64,000 nt of DNA from Staphylococcus equorum (GTDB taxonomy: Bacteria; Bacillota; Bacilli; Staphylococcales; Staphylococcaceae), in NCBI RefSeq assembly GCF_029024965.1, contig NZ_CP118982.1:1736001-1800000 (forward strand), read 5' to 3'. The notes below the pieces were generated by a model. It searched no databases. It saw only the letters and a list, made by a program, of their open reading frames with translations, and was not told the DNA's origin. Below, piece by piece: positions 28,016 to 38,907 of the stretch (position 1 is the stretch's first letter; every line of letters begins with the position of its first letter). A program made the translations under genes and the position numbers.

Positions 28016-30364
28016 TTATTTTAATTCTGCCACGGTAACGCCAAATCCACCTTCGCTTGGCATTCCGTTTCTATATGATGACACACTTTTATGTCGTTTT
28101 AAATGTTTTTGCACACCTTTTTGTAAAGCACCTGTACCTTTACCATGAATAATATAGACTTGTTCATAATTACTCAACACTGCTTGGTCTAAATATTGAT
28201 CAACAGCTACCATTGCTTCATCATATCGATAACCACGTAAATCAAGTTCCATTTTAATACTTTGTCGGTTTTCTCGTTTAATCATCTTGGTAGGTGTTTC
28301 TTGGGTTTTCTTCGTTTTCTCTAAATCTTCTAATGGTAATTTCATTTTTATGATACCCATCTGTACTACCGCTTCTTTATCACCTATTAACTCTAACACA
28401 TCACCTTTTTGACCATACGTCAGTACTTTTACTTCATCTCCAGCTTTAATCTCGTCCCATTTTTGCTTTTGAACATTTTGTTTCAGTGATTTAGCTTCGT
28501 ACTGGTCTTCAAGCTGTTTCTTCTTATCAATTAACTCATGCTCTTTAACATCAGCACCTTTTTTATCTCTAAGATCACGTAACTCTTTAAGAATGTCATC
28601 TGCTTCTTTCGTAGCCGATTTCACACGTTGATTCGCTTTTTCTTTCGCTTCACTTAAAAGTTGTTTTTCATAATTTTGATATTGCGCATACTGTTTAGCA
28701 AGTGCATCACGCGCTTCTTGTGCTTCTCTTACTAGCTGATCTAATTCAATACGTTGTTCGTCAACACGTTTAGAATTATGTTCTAATGAGGCAATCATTT
28801 CATTAATTTCTTGTTCATCTTGCCCAATCATTGATTTGGCTTTTTGAATCACTTTCATATTAAGTCCTAATTTTTTAGAAATATCAAACGCGTTTGATCG
28901 TCCAGGAACACCCATTAATAATTTATAAGTCGGACTTAATGTATTAACATCAAATTCGACACTGGCATTCATCACGCCTTTCCTATTATAGCTATATGCT
29001 TTTAATTCAGGATAGTGTGTCGTAGCCATTACAAGTGAACCAATTTCATGTACATGATCTAATATGCTCATTGCTAATGCAGCCCCTTCACTTGGGTCTG
29101 TCCCTGCACCTAATTCATCAAATAAAATCAAACTATTTTTAGTAGCGTCTTGAAGTATTTCTACAATATTTTTCATATGAGAAGAAAACGTTGATAAAGA
29201 CTGCTCAATGGATTGTTCGTCACCAATGTCACAATACACATTTTCAAAAATACTTAATTTACTGCCATCAAGTGTAGGAATTAACATGCCTGATTGAGCC
29301 ATAGCAATAATTAATCCCAGTGTCTTGAGCGTTACCGTTTTACCACCCGTATTTGGTCCCGTTATAATCACAGTTTCTATATCTTGAGCAAATTCAATCG
29401 TATTCGCCACAACAGAGGTTCTATCTAGCAAAGGATGAAATGCTTTTGGTAGATAAACAGTTCTATCCGTAGTAAATTCTGGTTTCGTACCTTTAATTGA
29501 TCTTGCATAACGTGCTTTAGCTGTTAAAAAATCAATTTGACCCATAATAGATTCTGAAATCAAACAAGCGTCTGCTTCTTCAGCAACCTGTACAGTTAGT
29601 TCAGTCAATATACGTTCACGCTCTACAGCTTCATCGTTACGGAAACTACTAATTTGATTACTCATTTCTACAATTGAGGAAGGTTCTATATACAATGTTT
29701 GACCAGAAGCTGATTGATCATGCACAATCCCGTTAAAATCTTGACGATACTCAGCTTTTACTGGTATAACATTACGATCGTTACGTACTGTCACAATTGC
29801 ATCAGAAAGTTTTTTCTGGTTGCCTTGATGCTTTACAATTTTATCTAAATTTTGTTTTATGCGTTGCGTTGTTTTAGAAATCTTACTTCTAATACCTTGT
29901 AATTCGTAACTAGCATCATCAAATAAATCATAAGCATCACATTTTTGATGTATATTTTGATACAAGTCTGATAACACAGGGAGTTGTTCCATTCTATCGT
30001 TTAGAATTGGGTAATTAATTTCTTCTTCTTCGTTCAACAAACTATTATAAAATGTTTTATATTGATTTTGTATTTGTACTAAGCGTTTAATTACATTTAA
30101 TTCGCTAACATTGAGTACGCCACCAATTGTCGCTCTATGAATAAATGAAGATATTTTTGCTAAACCACTTAAACTTGGCATGCGATGCTTATTATAGATT
30201 TGAGCTATTTCATCTGTTTCATTCATTTGAAATTCGACAGTATTGAAATCAGTTGCTGGAGTCATCGCTACAACTTTTTCTTTACCTAAATCACTTATTG
30301 TTTCATTCTCTACAAGTACTTTTATTTTGTCGAATTCCAGGACATTTAATGATTTCTGTCTCAT
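28016..30364 (-). CDS. mutS2: Endonuclease MutS2
   Basis: MutS2 is a MutS paralogue that lacks the mismatch-recognition domain. It is linked to suppression of recombination and, in Bacillus, rescue of collided ribosomes. Central ATPase: Walker [14 protein letters not shown] (about 332-344), [18 protein letters not shown] (Walker B) and the signature [10 protein letters not shown] long coiled coil (about 510-620) follows, then a KOW-like region and the C-terminal Smr nuclease domain ([11 protein letters not shown] and [12 protein letters not shown]). 782 residues. It starts nine bases after polX, so they are one operon. Confidence 0.96.
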   Translation of the reverse strand: MRQKSLNVLEFDKIKVLVENETISDLGKEKVVAMTPATDFNTVEFQMNETDEIAQIYNKHRMPSLSGLAKISSFIHRATIGGVLNVSELNVIKRLVQIQNQYKTFYNSLLNEEEEINYPILNDRMEQLPVLSDLYQNIHQKCDAYDLFDDASYELQGIRSKISKTTQRIKQNLDKIVKHQGNQKKLSDAIVTVRNDRNVIPVKAEYRQDFNGIVHDQSASGQTLYIEPSSIVEMSNQISSFRNDEAVERERILTELTVQVAEEADACLISESIMGQIDFLTAKARYARSIKGTKPEFTTDRTVYLPKAFHPLLDRTSVVANTIEFAQDIETVIITGPNTGGKTVTLKTLGLIIAMAQSGMLIPTLDGSKLSIFENVYCDIGDEQSIEQSLSTFSSHMKNIVEILQDATKNSLILFDELGAGTDPSEGAALAMSILDHVHEIGSLVMATTHYPELKAYSYNRKGVMNASVEFDVNTLSPTYKLLMGVPGRSNAFDISKKLGLNMKVIQKAKSMIGQDEQEINEMIASLEHNSKRVDEQRIELDQLVREAQEARDALAKQYAQYQNYEKQLLSEAKEKANQRVKSATKEADDILKELRDLRDKKGADVKEHELIDKKKQLEDQYEAKSLKQNVQKQKWDEIKAGDEVKVLTYGQKGDVLELIGDKEAVVQMGIIKMKLPLEDLEKTKKTQETPTKMIKRENRQSIKMELDLRGYRYDEAMVAVDQYLDQAVLSNYEQVYIIHGKGTGALQKGVQKHLKRHKSVSSYRNGMPSEGGFGVTVAELK

Positions 30365-30373
30365 ATAATCCCT

Positions 30374-32086
30374 CTATTTCTTCAATTTAATGTTATTTTC
30401 TATAAGCGATTTAAACGCCTCTCGTGACATCGTATTGATTACTCTGTCTTTTTTTACAAACCCTTTTTGTGCAGTCGCCACACCGTACTTCATGAATTCA
30501 AGATGATCTACATGATGGGCATCCGTATTAATAGTTAATTTAACATTCGGATGTTTTTTAACTGTTTCGGCATTTAGATCTAACCGTTTAGGGTTTGCAT
30601 TAATTTCTAAAATCGTGTTTGTCTCTTCGGCAATCTCACATAATCTATCAATATCTGGTTCATAACCTGGGCGTTTACCAATAATACGACCAGTTGGATG
30701 TGCAATATGTCTAACATATGGATTGCGACATGCGTTTTCTAAGCGTTTCATAATGTCTTCCTGCGATTGGTTAAAACTTTGATGTATTGCTGCAATAACA
30801 TAATCTAATTGCGCCAATACTTCATCGTCATAGTCTAAACGGCCATCAGGAAGTATGTCCATTTCAATACCTGAGTAAATATCAATTTCTTCATATTTAT
30901 TATTCAAGGCTTTGATCTCTTCATTTTGGCGTAATAGGCGCTCAACTGACAAACCATTGGCAACTTTTAAGCTTTGAGAGTGATCTGTAATCACCATGAA
31001 TTGATGGCCTTTAGCAATGTTAGCTTCTATCATCTCTTCAATACTGAATGCACCATCACTATACGTCGTATGCATATGAATATCACCATTAATGTCATCT
31101 AATTTTATAATTTCTGACAGGTCCTTATCAAACTCGCTTCCATCTTCACGCATTGCTGGGTCAATCCATTTCACACCGAAATGATCATAAATTTCTTTTT
31201 CACTTTGATATTGCAGCAATTCGCCATTTGCTTGTTCAATGCCATATTCACTCACTTTTTCATCTTTTTCTTTAGCTAACTGACGAATACGAATATTATG
31301 ATCTTTAGAACCAGTGAAATGCTGTAGTGTGTGATAGAAAGCTGAGGGTTCGATTAATCTGAAATCTACACCTATTGTTTCATCATCATAAGTTACTTCT
31401 AATGATACTTTTGTTTGTCCAACAGCTACTTCTTTAACTTTATTAGGTATATCAAGTAATGCCTGTTGTACTTTAGTTGGTTCATTTGTACTTATAATAT
31501 AGTCTAAATCTTTACTCATTTCTTTAAATCTTCTATAACTACCAGCAACTTCGTATTGTTCGATACCTTCAATTGAGGATAAATGTTCATTAATTTCAAT
31601 GTTTAAGCCTCGCATTTGATCAATAGGGTATTTATCTTTTTTCGCACCAAGCGCTTTAACTGCCTCTAAGATATTTTGTTCCGTTTTTTTAGCAAAGCCG
31701 CTTAATTCACTCACTTCACCAGCTTCACAAGCTTTTTGTAATGCTTCTTTACCGTCTATATTTAATTCTTTATAAAGTTTCGCTATTTTCTTGCTACCTA
31801 ATCCCTGTATTTTCAGTAAAGGGATTAGCCCTTCTGGTACTTCTTCTTGTAGTGACTCTAATGTCGAAGAAATTCCTTCTTGTTGATATTCTTTAATTAC
31901 GTCTCCTACACCTTTACCAATACCTTTTAACTCTGTGACATCCTCTATTTGATCAAGTGGACGTTCATCTATTTCAAGACTTTGAGCTGCTTTTCTATAA
32001 GCTGAAACTTTAAATGTGTTTTCACCTTTTAATTCCATATAAGTAGCTATTTTTTCTAATAATTGAATAATATCTTTTTTTGTCAT
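30374..32086 (-). CDS. polX: DNA polymerase X with PHP domain
   Basis: Family X repair polymerase used in base-excision-type gap filling. The N-terminal helix-hairpin-helix and polymerase-beta domains (ELKGIGKGVGD, GSYRR, DLDYIIST with the catalytic aspartates) cover about 1-310. The C-terminal PHP domain (DIHMHTTYSDGAFS, TDHSQSL, HPTGR, INTDAHHV) supplies a metal-dependent 3'-5' exonuclease. ATG at 32086, after GGAGTGAAAG, gives 570 residues, the Bacillus PolX length; a start 27 bases upstream would lie in the preceding hairpin. Confidence 0.95.
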   Translation of the reverse strand: MTKKDIIQLLEKIATYMELKGENTFKVSAYRKAAQSLEIDERPLDQIEDVTELKGIGKGVGDVIKEYQQEGISSTLESLQEEVPEGLIPLLKIQGLGSKKIAKLYKELNIDGKEALQKACEAGEVSELSGFAKKTEQNILEAVKALGAKKDKYPIDQMRGLNIEINEHLSSIEGIEQYEVAGSYRRFKEMSKDLDYIISTNEPTKVQQALLDIPNKVKEVAVGQTKVSLEVTYDDETIGVDFRLIEPSAFYHTLQHFTGSKDHNIRIRQLAKEKDEKVSEYGIEQANGELLQYQSEKEIYDHFGVKWIDPAMREDGSEFDKDLSEIIKLDDINGDIHMHTTYSDGAFSIEEMIEANIAKGHQFMVITDHSQSLKVANGLSVERLLRQNEEIKALNNKYEEIDIYSGIEMDILPDGRLDYDDEVLAQLDYVIAAIHQSFNQSQEDIMKRLENACRNPYVRHIAHPTGRIIGKRPGYEPDIDRLCEIAEETNTILEINANPKRLDLNAETVKKHPNVKLTINTDAHHVDHLEFMKYGVATAQKGFVKKDRVINTMSREAFKSLIENNIKLKK

Positions 32087-32095
32087 TACTTTCAC

Positions 32096-32163
32096 TCCAT
32101 AAAAAAAGGTCAAGACAGATTACTGTTATGCGTTCATCAGTAAATTGGTTATGCCCTGACCTC
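32096..32163 (-). terminator. Hairpin between cvpA and polX, probable terminator or attenuator
   Basis: On the minus strand GGTCAGG pairs with CTTGACC, an inner stem TTACTG/CAGTAA is enclosed, and seven T residues follow. It stands 40 bases after the cvpA stop and ends just before the polX ribosome site, so it may end the zapA-cvpA transcript or limit readthrough into polX. Confidence 0.65.
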
Positions 32164-32205
32164 CTGTATTTTAAAAATCTATATATTTTACGAAAATTAT
32201 GCTAG

Positions 32206-32727
32206 CTATATGTTTAATACAAACGTCGATACATAAGGTGTATGTAATAACATATATTCTGCAATAATCGAGCTTGAAAGTTGCTGTTGTATGAATTCTA
32301 ATGGATAAAGTGCTGCACTATACAATAATGTTGTGCAGATAATAATTGAAGATATTATTCCCATTAACATACCAATAAATCGACTTATTAAATTGAGCCC
32401 TCGGTATTGAATAACCTTATCAAAGACAACAATAACCCCATAACAAATTATCTTGGTAATTGTCGCTACGATTAAAAATGCAATAATGTGGTCGAATCGC
32501 TGTTGTAGGTTATCAAATTGAAAAGCATAATTCAAATCGTAAGCTTGTGTTTTAGGAAAAGGTATAAATAATTCCAATCGTTGAGATATTTGCAAATAAA
32601 ATCGTTGCGCTACCCATAATGAAAACAACGTAGCACCTAGATGTAATGCACTAAACCATACACCTCTTCTAAATCCAATCATTCCTATGTAAATAAAAAC
32701 AATTACAATTAATATATCAAAAATCAT
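32206..32727 (-). CDS. CvpA-family membrane protein
   Basis: A 173-residue protein with four hydrophobic helices beginning IFDILIVIVFIYIGMIGFRRG, the typical CvpA start. CvpA proteins are named for colicin V production in E. coli, but their molecular role in Firmicutes is unsettled. It overlaps zapA by one base (TAATG), an arrangement conserved in Bacillales (zapA-cvpA-polX-mutS2-trxA-uvrC), which points to co-expression with DNA repair and division genes. Confidence 0.9.
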   Translation of the reverse strand: MIFDILIVIVFIYIGMIGFRRGVWFSALHLGATLFSLWVAQRFYLQISQRLELFIPFPKTQAYDLNYAFQFDNLQQRFDHIIAFLIVATITKIICYGVIVVFDKVIQYRGLNLISRFIGMLMGIISSIIICTTLLYSAALYPLEFIQQQLSSSIIAEYMLLHTPYVSTFVLNI

Positions 32728-32993
32728 TATTCATCACTGTTTTTCAGTTGTTTTATTTCTTGTTGCAGACGATGATTTTCCTCTTCTAATTGTACTTTTT
32801 CATGCATAATGTTTACTGCTGTTAATATTGCTTTTCTTGTCGTGTCTAAGCCTGCACTCTTACTACCTAGTTCTTTAATCCTTTCATCGACGAGATGTGC
32901 TACATAACGGATATGTTCAGGGTTGTCCTCTCCGACAATTGTATAACGCTGATCATTTATAGTGACGTTAATCCGATTTTTAAACTCTCCCAT
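32727..32993 (-). CDS. zapA: Cell division protein ZapA
   Basis: ZapA bundles FtsZ filaments and promotes Z-ring formation. The 88 residues have the standard order: beta hairpin (NRINVTINDQRYTIVGEDNPEHI), a helix with VDERIKELG, and a C-terminal coiled coil (about 50-85, LEEENHRLQQEIKQLKN). First gene of the zapA-cvpA unit, transcribed divergently from rnhC. Confidence 0.92.
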   Translation of the reverse strand: MGEFKNRINVTINDQRYTIVGEDNPEHIRYVAHLVDERIKELGSKSAGLDTTRKAILTAVNIMHEKVQLEEENHRLQQEIKQLKNSDE

Positions 32994-33308
32994 ATAATAA
33001 CTCCTGACTTTTGTTTATATTTCCGAATTCATTCTCTAATTGATTCTTTTAAGTGTTTAATTTAGTAATTTATACTATTTATTACGAACCATTATACACG
33101 ACAAAATATTATTTTGTAAGAGGTGTGATTTGTAATATTTGAAATATTTGTTATTTATAACATTTTTGACAATGTAAATGAAAACGCCTCTACATAAACT
33201 TTTAATAGATGGTGCTTTCACTAGTAGCTCGGTTATTTATACTTGTGATATGATATTCATTGTTGAAATATAAATATTAGTAATCCATATAAAGTGAGGC
33301 CAAAAAAC
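32994..33308. other. Divergent promoter region of zapA and rnhC
   Basis: 315 AT-rich bases with no coding potential. Promoters in both directions are required; several TATAAT-like words occur but none with a clearly spaced -35. No hairpin of note. Confidence 0.45.
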
Positions 33309-34250
33309 ATGACAAATGTTGTACTTAAATTAACAAATCAAGAAATCCAGCAATTAATGTCTAAAATTCAATTTGATACATCGAATGTTTCTCAAGGAAT
33401 GAAAGGCAAAACCAAATATAAAAGCACTTCAATTTCAATTTACAATTCAAATAAAGTCATGTTTCAAGGTAAAGATGCAGATAATATAGCATCTCAACTC
33501 TTACCTAATACAGCTAAACCTGCACAATCTAAAACGAATTCAGTTAAAAAAACTTCTAGCACTAATAAAACTATTCGATATAACAATTATCAATGTATTG
33601 GTAGTGATGAAGCAGGCAGTGGCGATTATTTCGGTCCACTTACTGTATGTGCTGCTTATGTTTCCAAAAAGAATGTACAAGTATTAAAAACGCTTGGCGT
33701 TGATGATTCTAAGAAATTGACTGATGCAAAAATCGTTGAATTAGCTGAACAACTTGTAACTTTTATCCCTCATTCTTTGTTAACTATGCACAATGAAAAA
33801 TATAACGAAAAACAAAAATCTGGCTGGTCACAAGTTAAAATGAAAGCAGTATTACATAACGAAGCAATCAAAAATGTAACACAAAAGATAGATACTGATG
33901 CATTAGACTATATTGTCATTGATCAATTTGCTGAGGCTGGTGTATATAAACGCTATGCTCTAACCGATTTACCCTTCAGTACTAAAACAAAATTCGAAAC
34001 AAAAGGTGAATCTAAATCTATAGCAATTGCGGCAGCCAGTATTATTTCACGTTATGCCTTTGTTAAAAATATGGATAGTCTCTCGCGTTCTGCTAAAACA
34101 GAGATTCCGAAAGGAGCTAGCAATAAAGTCGACCTTGCAGCAGCTAAAATCATTGATCGTAAAGGCATTGACTATCTAGACTCTATTACTAAAAAGCATT
34201 TTGCTAACCGTTCAAAAGCAGAAAAATTAGTACAAAAGAAACATCGTTAG
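33309..34250 (+). CDS. rnhC: Ribonuclease HIII
   Basis: Cleaves the RNA strand of RNA-DNA hybrids. The N-terminal 75 residues form the TBP-like substrate-binding domain. The catalytic domain starts at [20 protein letters not shown] with the DEDE residues, continues with VDDSKKLTD and YIVIDQFA, and ends with [14 protein letters not shown] at 33309 is chosen because GTGAGG lies nine bases upstream; a GTG at 33294 is part of that ribosome site. 313 residues. Monocistronic, ending at a bidirectional hairpin shared with pheT. Confidence 0.95.
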   Translation: MTNVVLKLTNQEIQQLMSKIQFDTSNVSQGMKGKTKYKSTSISIYNSNKVMFQGKDADNIASQLLPNTAKPAQSKTNSVKKTSSTNKTIRYNNYQCIGSDEAGSGDYFGPLTVCAAYVSKKNVQVLKTLGVDDSKKLTDAKIVELAEQLVTFIPHSLLTMHNEKYNEKQKSGWSQVKMKAVLHNEAIKNVTQKIDTDALDYIVIDQFAEAGVYKRYALTDLPFSTKTKFETKGESKSIAIAAASIISRYAFVKNMDSLSRSAKTEIPKGASNKVDLAAAKIIDRKGIDYLDSITKKHFANRSKAEKLVQKKHR

Positions 34251-34286
34251 CAACTAAATTCACTATTAATATTATAACTTTAGCAT

Positions 34287-34330
34287 AAAAACCTTGACAT
34301 CCCATAATAATGGTCTACCAAGGTTTTTAA
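34287..34330. terminator. Bidirectional terminator between rnhC and pheT
   Basis: Arms AAAACCTTG and CAAGGTTTT around a 22-base loop, with A-run left and T-run right, between convergent genes. Confidence 0.78.
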
Positions 34331-34341
34331 ATTACACTATT

Positions 34342-36744
34342 TTATCTAATTGTTGCACCTTCTGCTTGTAAAGCAGCTAAGATGTCTTCATGTACTGCAT
34401 TTACTTTGTCATCTGTAAGTGTTTGTTGTGTATCTAAATAAGCTAAACGAATTGCAATTGATTTCTCATCTTCAGCAATGTGTTCGCCTTCATAAACATC
34501 AAATACTTCGGCTTTTTGTAAAATTTCTCCACCATGATTTTCAATGACTTTCACTAATTTAGCTGAAGGTATTGTACGGTTGATAACTAAAGCAATATCT
34601 CTTGATACACCTGGGAATCTAGGGATTGGTTGATAATTAATATATCCAACTGAGACAGCCATCAATTTCTCATAATTTAATTCAAAAACGTATGTGCGTT
34701 TTAAGTCATTTTCTTTTTCAACTTGAGGATGTAATTCACCAACAAAACCAATGATTTCATCGTTTAATTTAACCATAGCTGTTCTACCAGGATGTAAGCC
34801 ATCAATTTCTCCAGATTCATAGTCAAATTGGATATCCAGTTTTTCGGCAATGCGATCTACGATACCTTTGGCAACAAAGAAATCAACTTCTTCTTTCTTA
34901 CCTTGCCAAGCATTAACTGTGTAATCACCTGTTAAGATGCCACTTAGATATTCAACTTCATCTGGTAATTCACTTTCGCCATTACCAAAGAATACACGTC
35001 CTAGTTCATACAAGCGCACATTATTATTTTTACGTGCGACGTTATAAGAAACTGCATCGATTAAATGAGGTATCAAACTTTGTCGCAAAGTAGCATGCGC
35101 CTCACTCATCGGCATTAATAAATCAATTGTAGCGCGTTCTTGTAGTGCGAAATCTTTTGCTCTTTGTTTGTCTACCAATGAATAATTTATTGCTTGACTT
35201 AAACCAGCACCTTCTAGTGTTGCTTTCACGACACGAGACTTACCTTGTCTATCCGTTAAAGCACCATGTGTTACTTCCTCAAACACAGGTAATGTTGATG
35301 GGATTTCATCATAACCATACATACGTGCAATTTCTTCAATTAAGTCTTCTTTTATTGTAATGTCTTTACGACGAGACGGCACCATAACAGTTAAGATATC
35401 TTCATTTCTAGTTGTTTCAAATCCTAATTGTACAAAAATCGCTTCAATTTCTTCCGCTGATAGTTCAAAACCTACTGTAGTATTTACTTTATCAATAGAA
35501 ATTTCAATTGGAGTAACAAATTGACCTAAATCGCCTTCTGCCACACGACCTTGTGTTACTGAACCGCCTGCATAAGTTTGTAGTAAATAACACGCTCTAT
35601 CTACCGCTTCATCTACAAATTCTGTCGCAATACCTTTTTCAAAACGACTAGAGGCTTCACTTCTTAAGTTTAATCTTCTTGACGTATGTCTAATAGAAAC
35701 AGGGTCAAAAATCGCACCTTCAATCACAACATTCGTTGTTGATTCAGTCACTTCTGAGAAATCGCCGCCCATTACACCAGCTATTGCTATTGGATTTGTG
35801 CCGTTTGTAATAACAATATCACTGTCTTTCAATATTCTTTCTTGATCATCTAAAGTAGTCATTTTTTCATCAGTATGAGCTTGACGTACTTCTATTTGAC
35901 TTGAACCTATTTGATCTTTATCAAACATGTGTAGTGGTTGTCCGTATTCTAAAAGTACATAGTTTGATATATCTACGACGTTATTGATTGGGCGAATGCC
36001 TGCTTTGATTAAACGCATTTGCATCCACTCTGGAGAAGGCGCGATTGTTAGACCATTTACTACTCTTGCACTGTAATATGCTACTTTATCTTTATTTTGA
36101 ATGTTCACGCTGATTTCATCTGACGTTTGTTCAGAAATTTCATTACTATTTGTTTCTGGTTTCTTCATTGACACATTGTATAACGCTGCAGTTTCATAAG
36201 CTGTACCAATCATACTTAATGCGTCAGCTCTATTTGGTGTTAAATCAAATTCCATCACTTGGTCATTTAAATATAGCGCAGTCATAGCGTCTGTACCTGG
36301 AGTCACTTCAGACGAAAAGACATAAATACCATCTTCAAAGTTTTTAGGGACAAGATTGCTTGGCACACCAATTTCTTGAAGGGAACAAATCATACCCTCT
36401 GAACGTTCTCCACGTAATTTAGCACGTTTAATTTTTATGCCACCAGGTAATCTGCCACCTACTGTTGCTACAATGACAGTCTGACCAGCATCAACATTAG
36501 GAGCACCACACACGATTTGAACCGGTTCTGCTTCACCAATGTCTACTAAACATATATTTAGCTTGTCAGCATCTGGATGAGGCGCTTTAGATTGTACGTA
36601 TCCGACAACTAAGTTCTTGATTTCTTTTGTATAATCTACAATATCATCTACTTCAATACCAGTACGTGTAATTCTTTCTGCAAGTACATTAACTGGTTCA
36701 TTAATATCTACATAACTTTCTAACCATTCTTTTGAAATAAACAT
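34342..36744 (-). CDS. pheT: Phenylalanyl-tRNA synthetase beta subunit
   Basis: Forms the alpha2-beta2 enzyme that charges tRNA-Phe; the beta subunit binds tRNA and edits mischarged tyrosine. Visible parts: B1/EMAP-like tRNA-binding domain (about 40-150, VVGYVQSKAPHPDADKLNIC), B3/B4 editing domain, B5 (SIDKVNTTVGFELS), B6/B7 synthetase-like core (EARMYGYDEIP) and C-terminal FDX anticodon-binding domain (PIPRFPGVSRDIALV). 800 residues. Its ATG overlaps the pheS stop (TAATG). Confidence 0.97.
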   Translation of the reverse strand: MFISKEWLESYVDINEPVNVLAERITRTGIEVDDIVDYTKEIKNLVVGYVQSKAPHPDADKLNICLVDIGEAEPVQIVCGAPNVDAGQTVIVATVGGRLPGGIKIKRAKLRGERSEGMICSLQEIGVPSNLVPKNFEDGIYVFSSEVTPGTDAMTALYLNDQVMEFDLTPNRADALSMIGTAYETAALYNVSMKKPETNSNEISEQTSDEISVNIQNKDKVAYYSARVVNGLTIAPSPEWMQMRLIKAGIRPINNVVDISNYVLLEYGQPLHMFDKDQIGSSQIEVRQAHTDEKMTTLDDQERILKDSDIVITNGTNPIAIAGVMGGDFSEVTESTTNVVIEGAIFDPVSIRHTSRRLNLRSEASSRFEKGIATEFVDEAVDRACYLLQTYAGGSVTQGRVAEGDLGQFVTPIEISIDKVNTTVGFELSAEEIEAIFVQLGFETTRNEDILTVMVPSRRKDITIKEDLIEEIARMYGYDEIPSTLPVFEEVTHGALTDRQGKSRVVKATLEGAGLSQAINYSLVDKQRAKDFALQERATIDLLMPMSEAHATLRQSLIPHLIDAVSYNVARKNNNVRLYELGRVFFGNGESELPDEVEYLSGILTGDYTVNAWQGKKEEVDFFVAKGIVDRIAEKLDIQFDYESGEIDGLHPGRTAMVKLNDEIIGFVGELHPQVEKENDLKRTYVFELNYEKLMAVSVGYINYQPIPRFPGVSRDIALVINRTIPSAKLVKVIENHGGEILQKAEVFDVYEGEHIAEDEKSIAIRLAYLDTQQTLTDDKVNAVHEDILAALQAEGATIR

Positions 36745-37802
36745 TACTTTTCACCTCTATCTTCTACAGCTTTAAATTGATCTAAGAAACGTACATCATT
36801 TGTATAGAAATGACGTATATCCTCAATACCATATTTCAACATTGCAATTCGATCAGGACCCATACCAAATGCAAAGCCAGTATATTTATTTGAATCAAAA
36901 CCTGCCATCTCTAACACATTAGGATGCACCATACCAGCTCCTAGAATTTCTATCCAACCAGTTTCCTTACAAACATTACAGCCTTCACCTTTACATTTGA
37001 AACATGAAACATCTACTTCTACAGAAGGTTCAGTGAATGGGAAGTAACTTGGACGTAGTCTAATTTCTCTCTCTTCACCAAATAATTGTTTAGCTAATAA
37101 TTCTAATGTACCTTTCAAATCGCTCATTTTAATATTTTCATCTACAACTAAACCTTCAATTTGAGTAAATTGATGACTGTGCGTTGCATCATCAGAATCG
37201 CGTCGATAAACTTTACCAGGGCATAAAATTTTCACAGGACCTTGGCCATTGCGTTCCTCCATCGTTCTTGCTTGAACAGGAGACGTGTGTGTACGCATTA
37301 ATATTTCATCTGTAATATAAAAGCTATCTTGCATGTCTCTTGCAGGATGTGATTTAGGTAAGTTTAGCGCTTCAAAGTTATAGTAATCTTTCTCTACTTC
37401 AAAACCATCAACAATTTCGTAACCTAAACCTAAGAATAAATCTTCAATCTCTTCAATCGTTCTTGTTAAAGGGTGTTTAGAGCCTATCGAAATTTTACGG
37501 CCAGGTAATGTAACATCAATTTGTTCTTCTTTTAATTGTTGTTCTAATTGTTCATGCGCTAAAAGTTCATGACGTGATTCAATTTCACCTTCAATGGCTT
37601 GTCTCACTTCATTCACTTGTTGACCATAGGCTGGTTTTTCTTCATTCGATAAATCTTTCATATGTTTCATTAAACCAGTAACTGAACCTTTTTTACCTAA
37701 ATATTTAACTTTTACATCTTGTAATTCTTTTTCATTTTGAGCTTCATTAATATCAACTAATGCTTGCTGCTTAATCTCAGTCATCGCTTCTGTCTGTGCC
37801 AT
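36744..37802 (-). CDS. pheS: Phenylalanyl-tRNA synthetase alpha subunit
   Basis: Class II synthetase catalytic subunit that activates phenylalanine. The N-terminal coiled coil (about 1-90) is followed by the class II core with motif 2 ([21 protein letters not shown]) and motif 3 ([14 protein letters not shown]). Amino-acid pocket residues are in [12 protein letters not shown] CxxC...CxxC insert ([12 protein letters not shown]) is present. 352 residues. It is preceded by a T-box leader that senses uncharged tRNA-Phe. Confidence 0.98.
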   Translation of the reverse strand: MAQTEAMTEIKQQALVDINEAQNEKELQDVKVKYLGKKGSVTGLMKHMKDLSNEEKPAYGQQVNEVRQAIEGEIESRHELLAHEQLEQQLKEEQIDVTLPGRKISIGSKHPLTRTIEEIEDLFLGLGYEIVDGFEVEKDYYNFEALNLPKSHPARDMQDSFYITDEILMRTHTSPVQARTMEERNGQGPVKILCPGKVYRRDSDDATHSHQFTQIEGLVVDENIKMSDLKGTLELLAKQLFGEEREIRLRPSYFPFTEPSVEVDVSCFKCKGEGCNVCKETGWIEILGAGMVHPNVLEMAGFDSNKYTGFAFGMGPDRIAMLKYGIEDIRHFYTNDVRFLDQFKAVEDRGEK

Positions 37803-37854
37803 ACATAGTCCTCCTATTTTAAAATCTTAATGTGTAATGATTTTTTGTAAAAAC

Positions 37855-38094
37855 GCAAAAAAGACTTCCATCCCTTGAAACTGGGACGAAAGCCTTCCGT
37901 GGTACCACCCAAATTTATGCCTAAGCATACACTTGCTGTCATTGATAACGGAAATGAGATCCGACTTAAATTTCTTTAAGTAACCAAAAAGGTGAAAAAA
38001 ACTAAATACAGTGGATTATCTTGCAGTCTTCGGATAATCTCCCTTAAGCAACTGTATGAAAATAGTCTACGTCTTTTTAAAGGTTAATATTTAT
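37855..38094 (-). promoter_or_regulatory. T-box leader of pheST
   Basis: The conserved T-box AATTTGGGTGGTACCACGG is at 37897-37915 (minus strand). Downstream, a 13-bp terminator stem (37857-37894, loop AGTTTCAA) with a T-run can form as the alternative to the antiterminator. Upstream is the long stem I (ATACAGT/ACTGTAT with the inner GATTATC/GATAATC hairpin). A TTC followed by A at 37994-37996 is a plausible Phe specifier. Uncharged tRNA-Phe should stabilise the antiterminator and allow pheST expression. Confidence 0.92.
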
Positions 38095-38114
38095 TTTGAA
38101 ATATCATTAACTAT

Positions 38115-38144
38115 ATTATATACGATAATTGATTAAAGGGTCAA
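38115..38144 (-). promoter_or_regulatory. pheST promoter
   Basis: TTGACC at 38139-38144, 18-base spacer, perfect TATAAT at 38115-38120. The -35 overlaps the TGA stop codon of the upstream methyltransferase gene. Confidence 0.8.
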
Positions 38145-38881
38145 CCTTTCAAGTGATACATCACGATACTACCAGCTATTGCTACATTTAAACTTTCTGC
38201 CTTGCCATAGATAGGTATTGTTAAATTTTGAGACGTTTTACTCAATAATTCAGGGTTTACACCTTCACCTTCATTACCTAAAAGTAACGCGAACTTTTCT
38301 TGACTTTGTATTTGATTATAGGCTACTGCATCATCCAATGCAGTACCATACACTCCCCCTTCAAATCCATCAATAAATTCACTTAAATCTTGTGACACAA
38401 TTGGAATATGAAAGACGCTGCCTTGACTCGCACGCATAACTTTATCTTGATAAGGGTCTGCTGTACCTTTTTCAAGCACAATTAAATCTAATCCGGCAGC
38501 ATCTGCGGTACGAATTAATGTTCCTAAATTACCTGGATCTTGGATACAGTCTATAAGTAGCACTTGTTGTGCTTTCGCTGTTTCATGAACAGGTTTTTCA
38601 ATCACCGCAAAGAAGCCTTGTGGTGTAACTGTACCTGATAATGCTTCAGCAACTTTTAAATTAATTTCAAATACTTCTTCAGCATAATTAATCATACCAT
38701 CATCAAGTCTTTCAATATCTACGACATACAATTGTTCAATTTTTAAATTGCTTTTATAAGCTTCTTCAATTAAATGATAACCCTCGATAAGTGCGCGTCC
38801 TGTCTTATCTCTTTCACGTTTCTTTTTTAATTTAATTGCATTTTTAACTTTACTATTTTGAGCCGAAGTAATCATTTCCAT
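38141..38881 (-). CDS. SpoU/TrmH-family RNA 2'-O-methyltransferase
   Basis: A knotted SPOUT methyltransferase that methylates ribose 2'-OH of rRNA or tRNA. An N-terminal substrate-binding domain (ITSAQNSKVKNAIKL, typical start) precedes the three SPOUT motifs: IQDPGNLGTLIRTADAAG (about residue 128), LLGNEGEGV and SLNVAIAGSIVMY. 246 residues. The target nucleotide cannot be told from sequence. It is commonly next to pheS in staphylococci. Confidence 0.92.
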   Translation of the reverse strand: MEMITSAQNSKVKNAIKLKKKRERDKTGRALIEGYHLIEEAYKSNLKIEQLYVVDIERLDDGMINYAEEVFEINLKVAEALSGTVTPQGFFAVIEKPVHETAKAQQVLLIDCIQDPGNLGTLIRTADAAGLDLIVLEKGTADPYQDKVMRASQGSVFHIPIVSQDLSEFIDGFEGGVYGTALDDAVAYNQIQSQEKFALLLGNEGEGVNPELLSKTSQNLTIPIYGKAESLNVAIAGSIVMYHLKG

Positions 38882-38907
38882 AGCATAGCCTCTTTATTTT
38901 AGTATTT

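Noticed and set aside
37898..37915. Considered whether the T-box belongs to the methyltransferase gene.
   Set aside because: The methyltransferase lies upstream on the same strand; the T-box, its terminator and promoter all lie between it and pheS and point to pheS.
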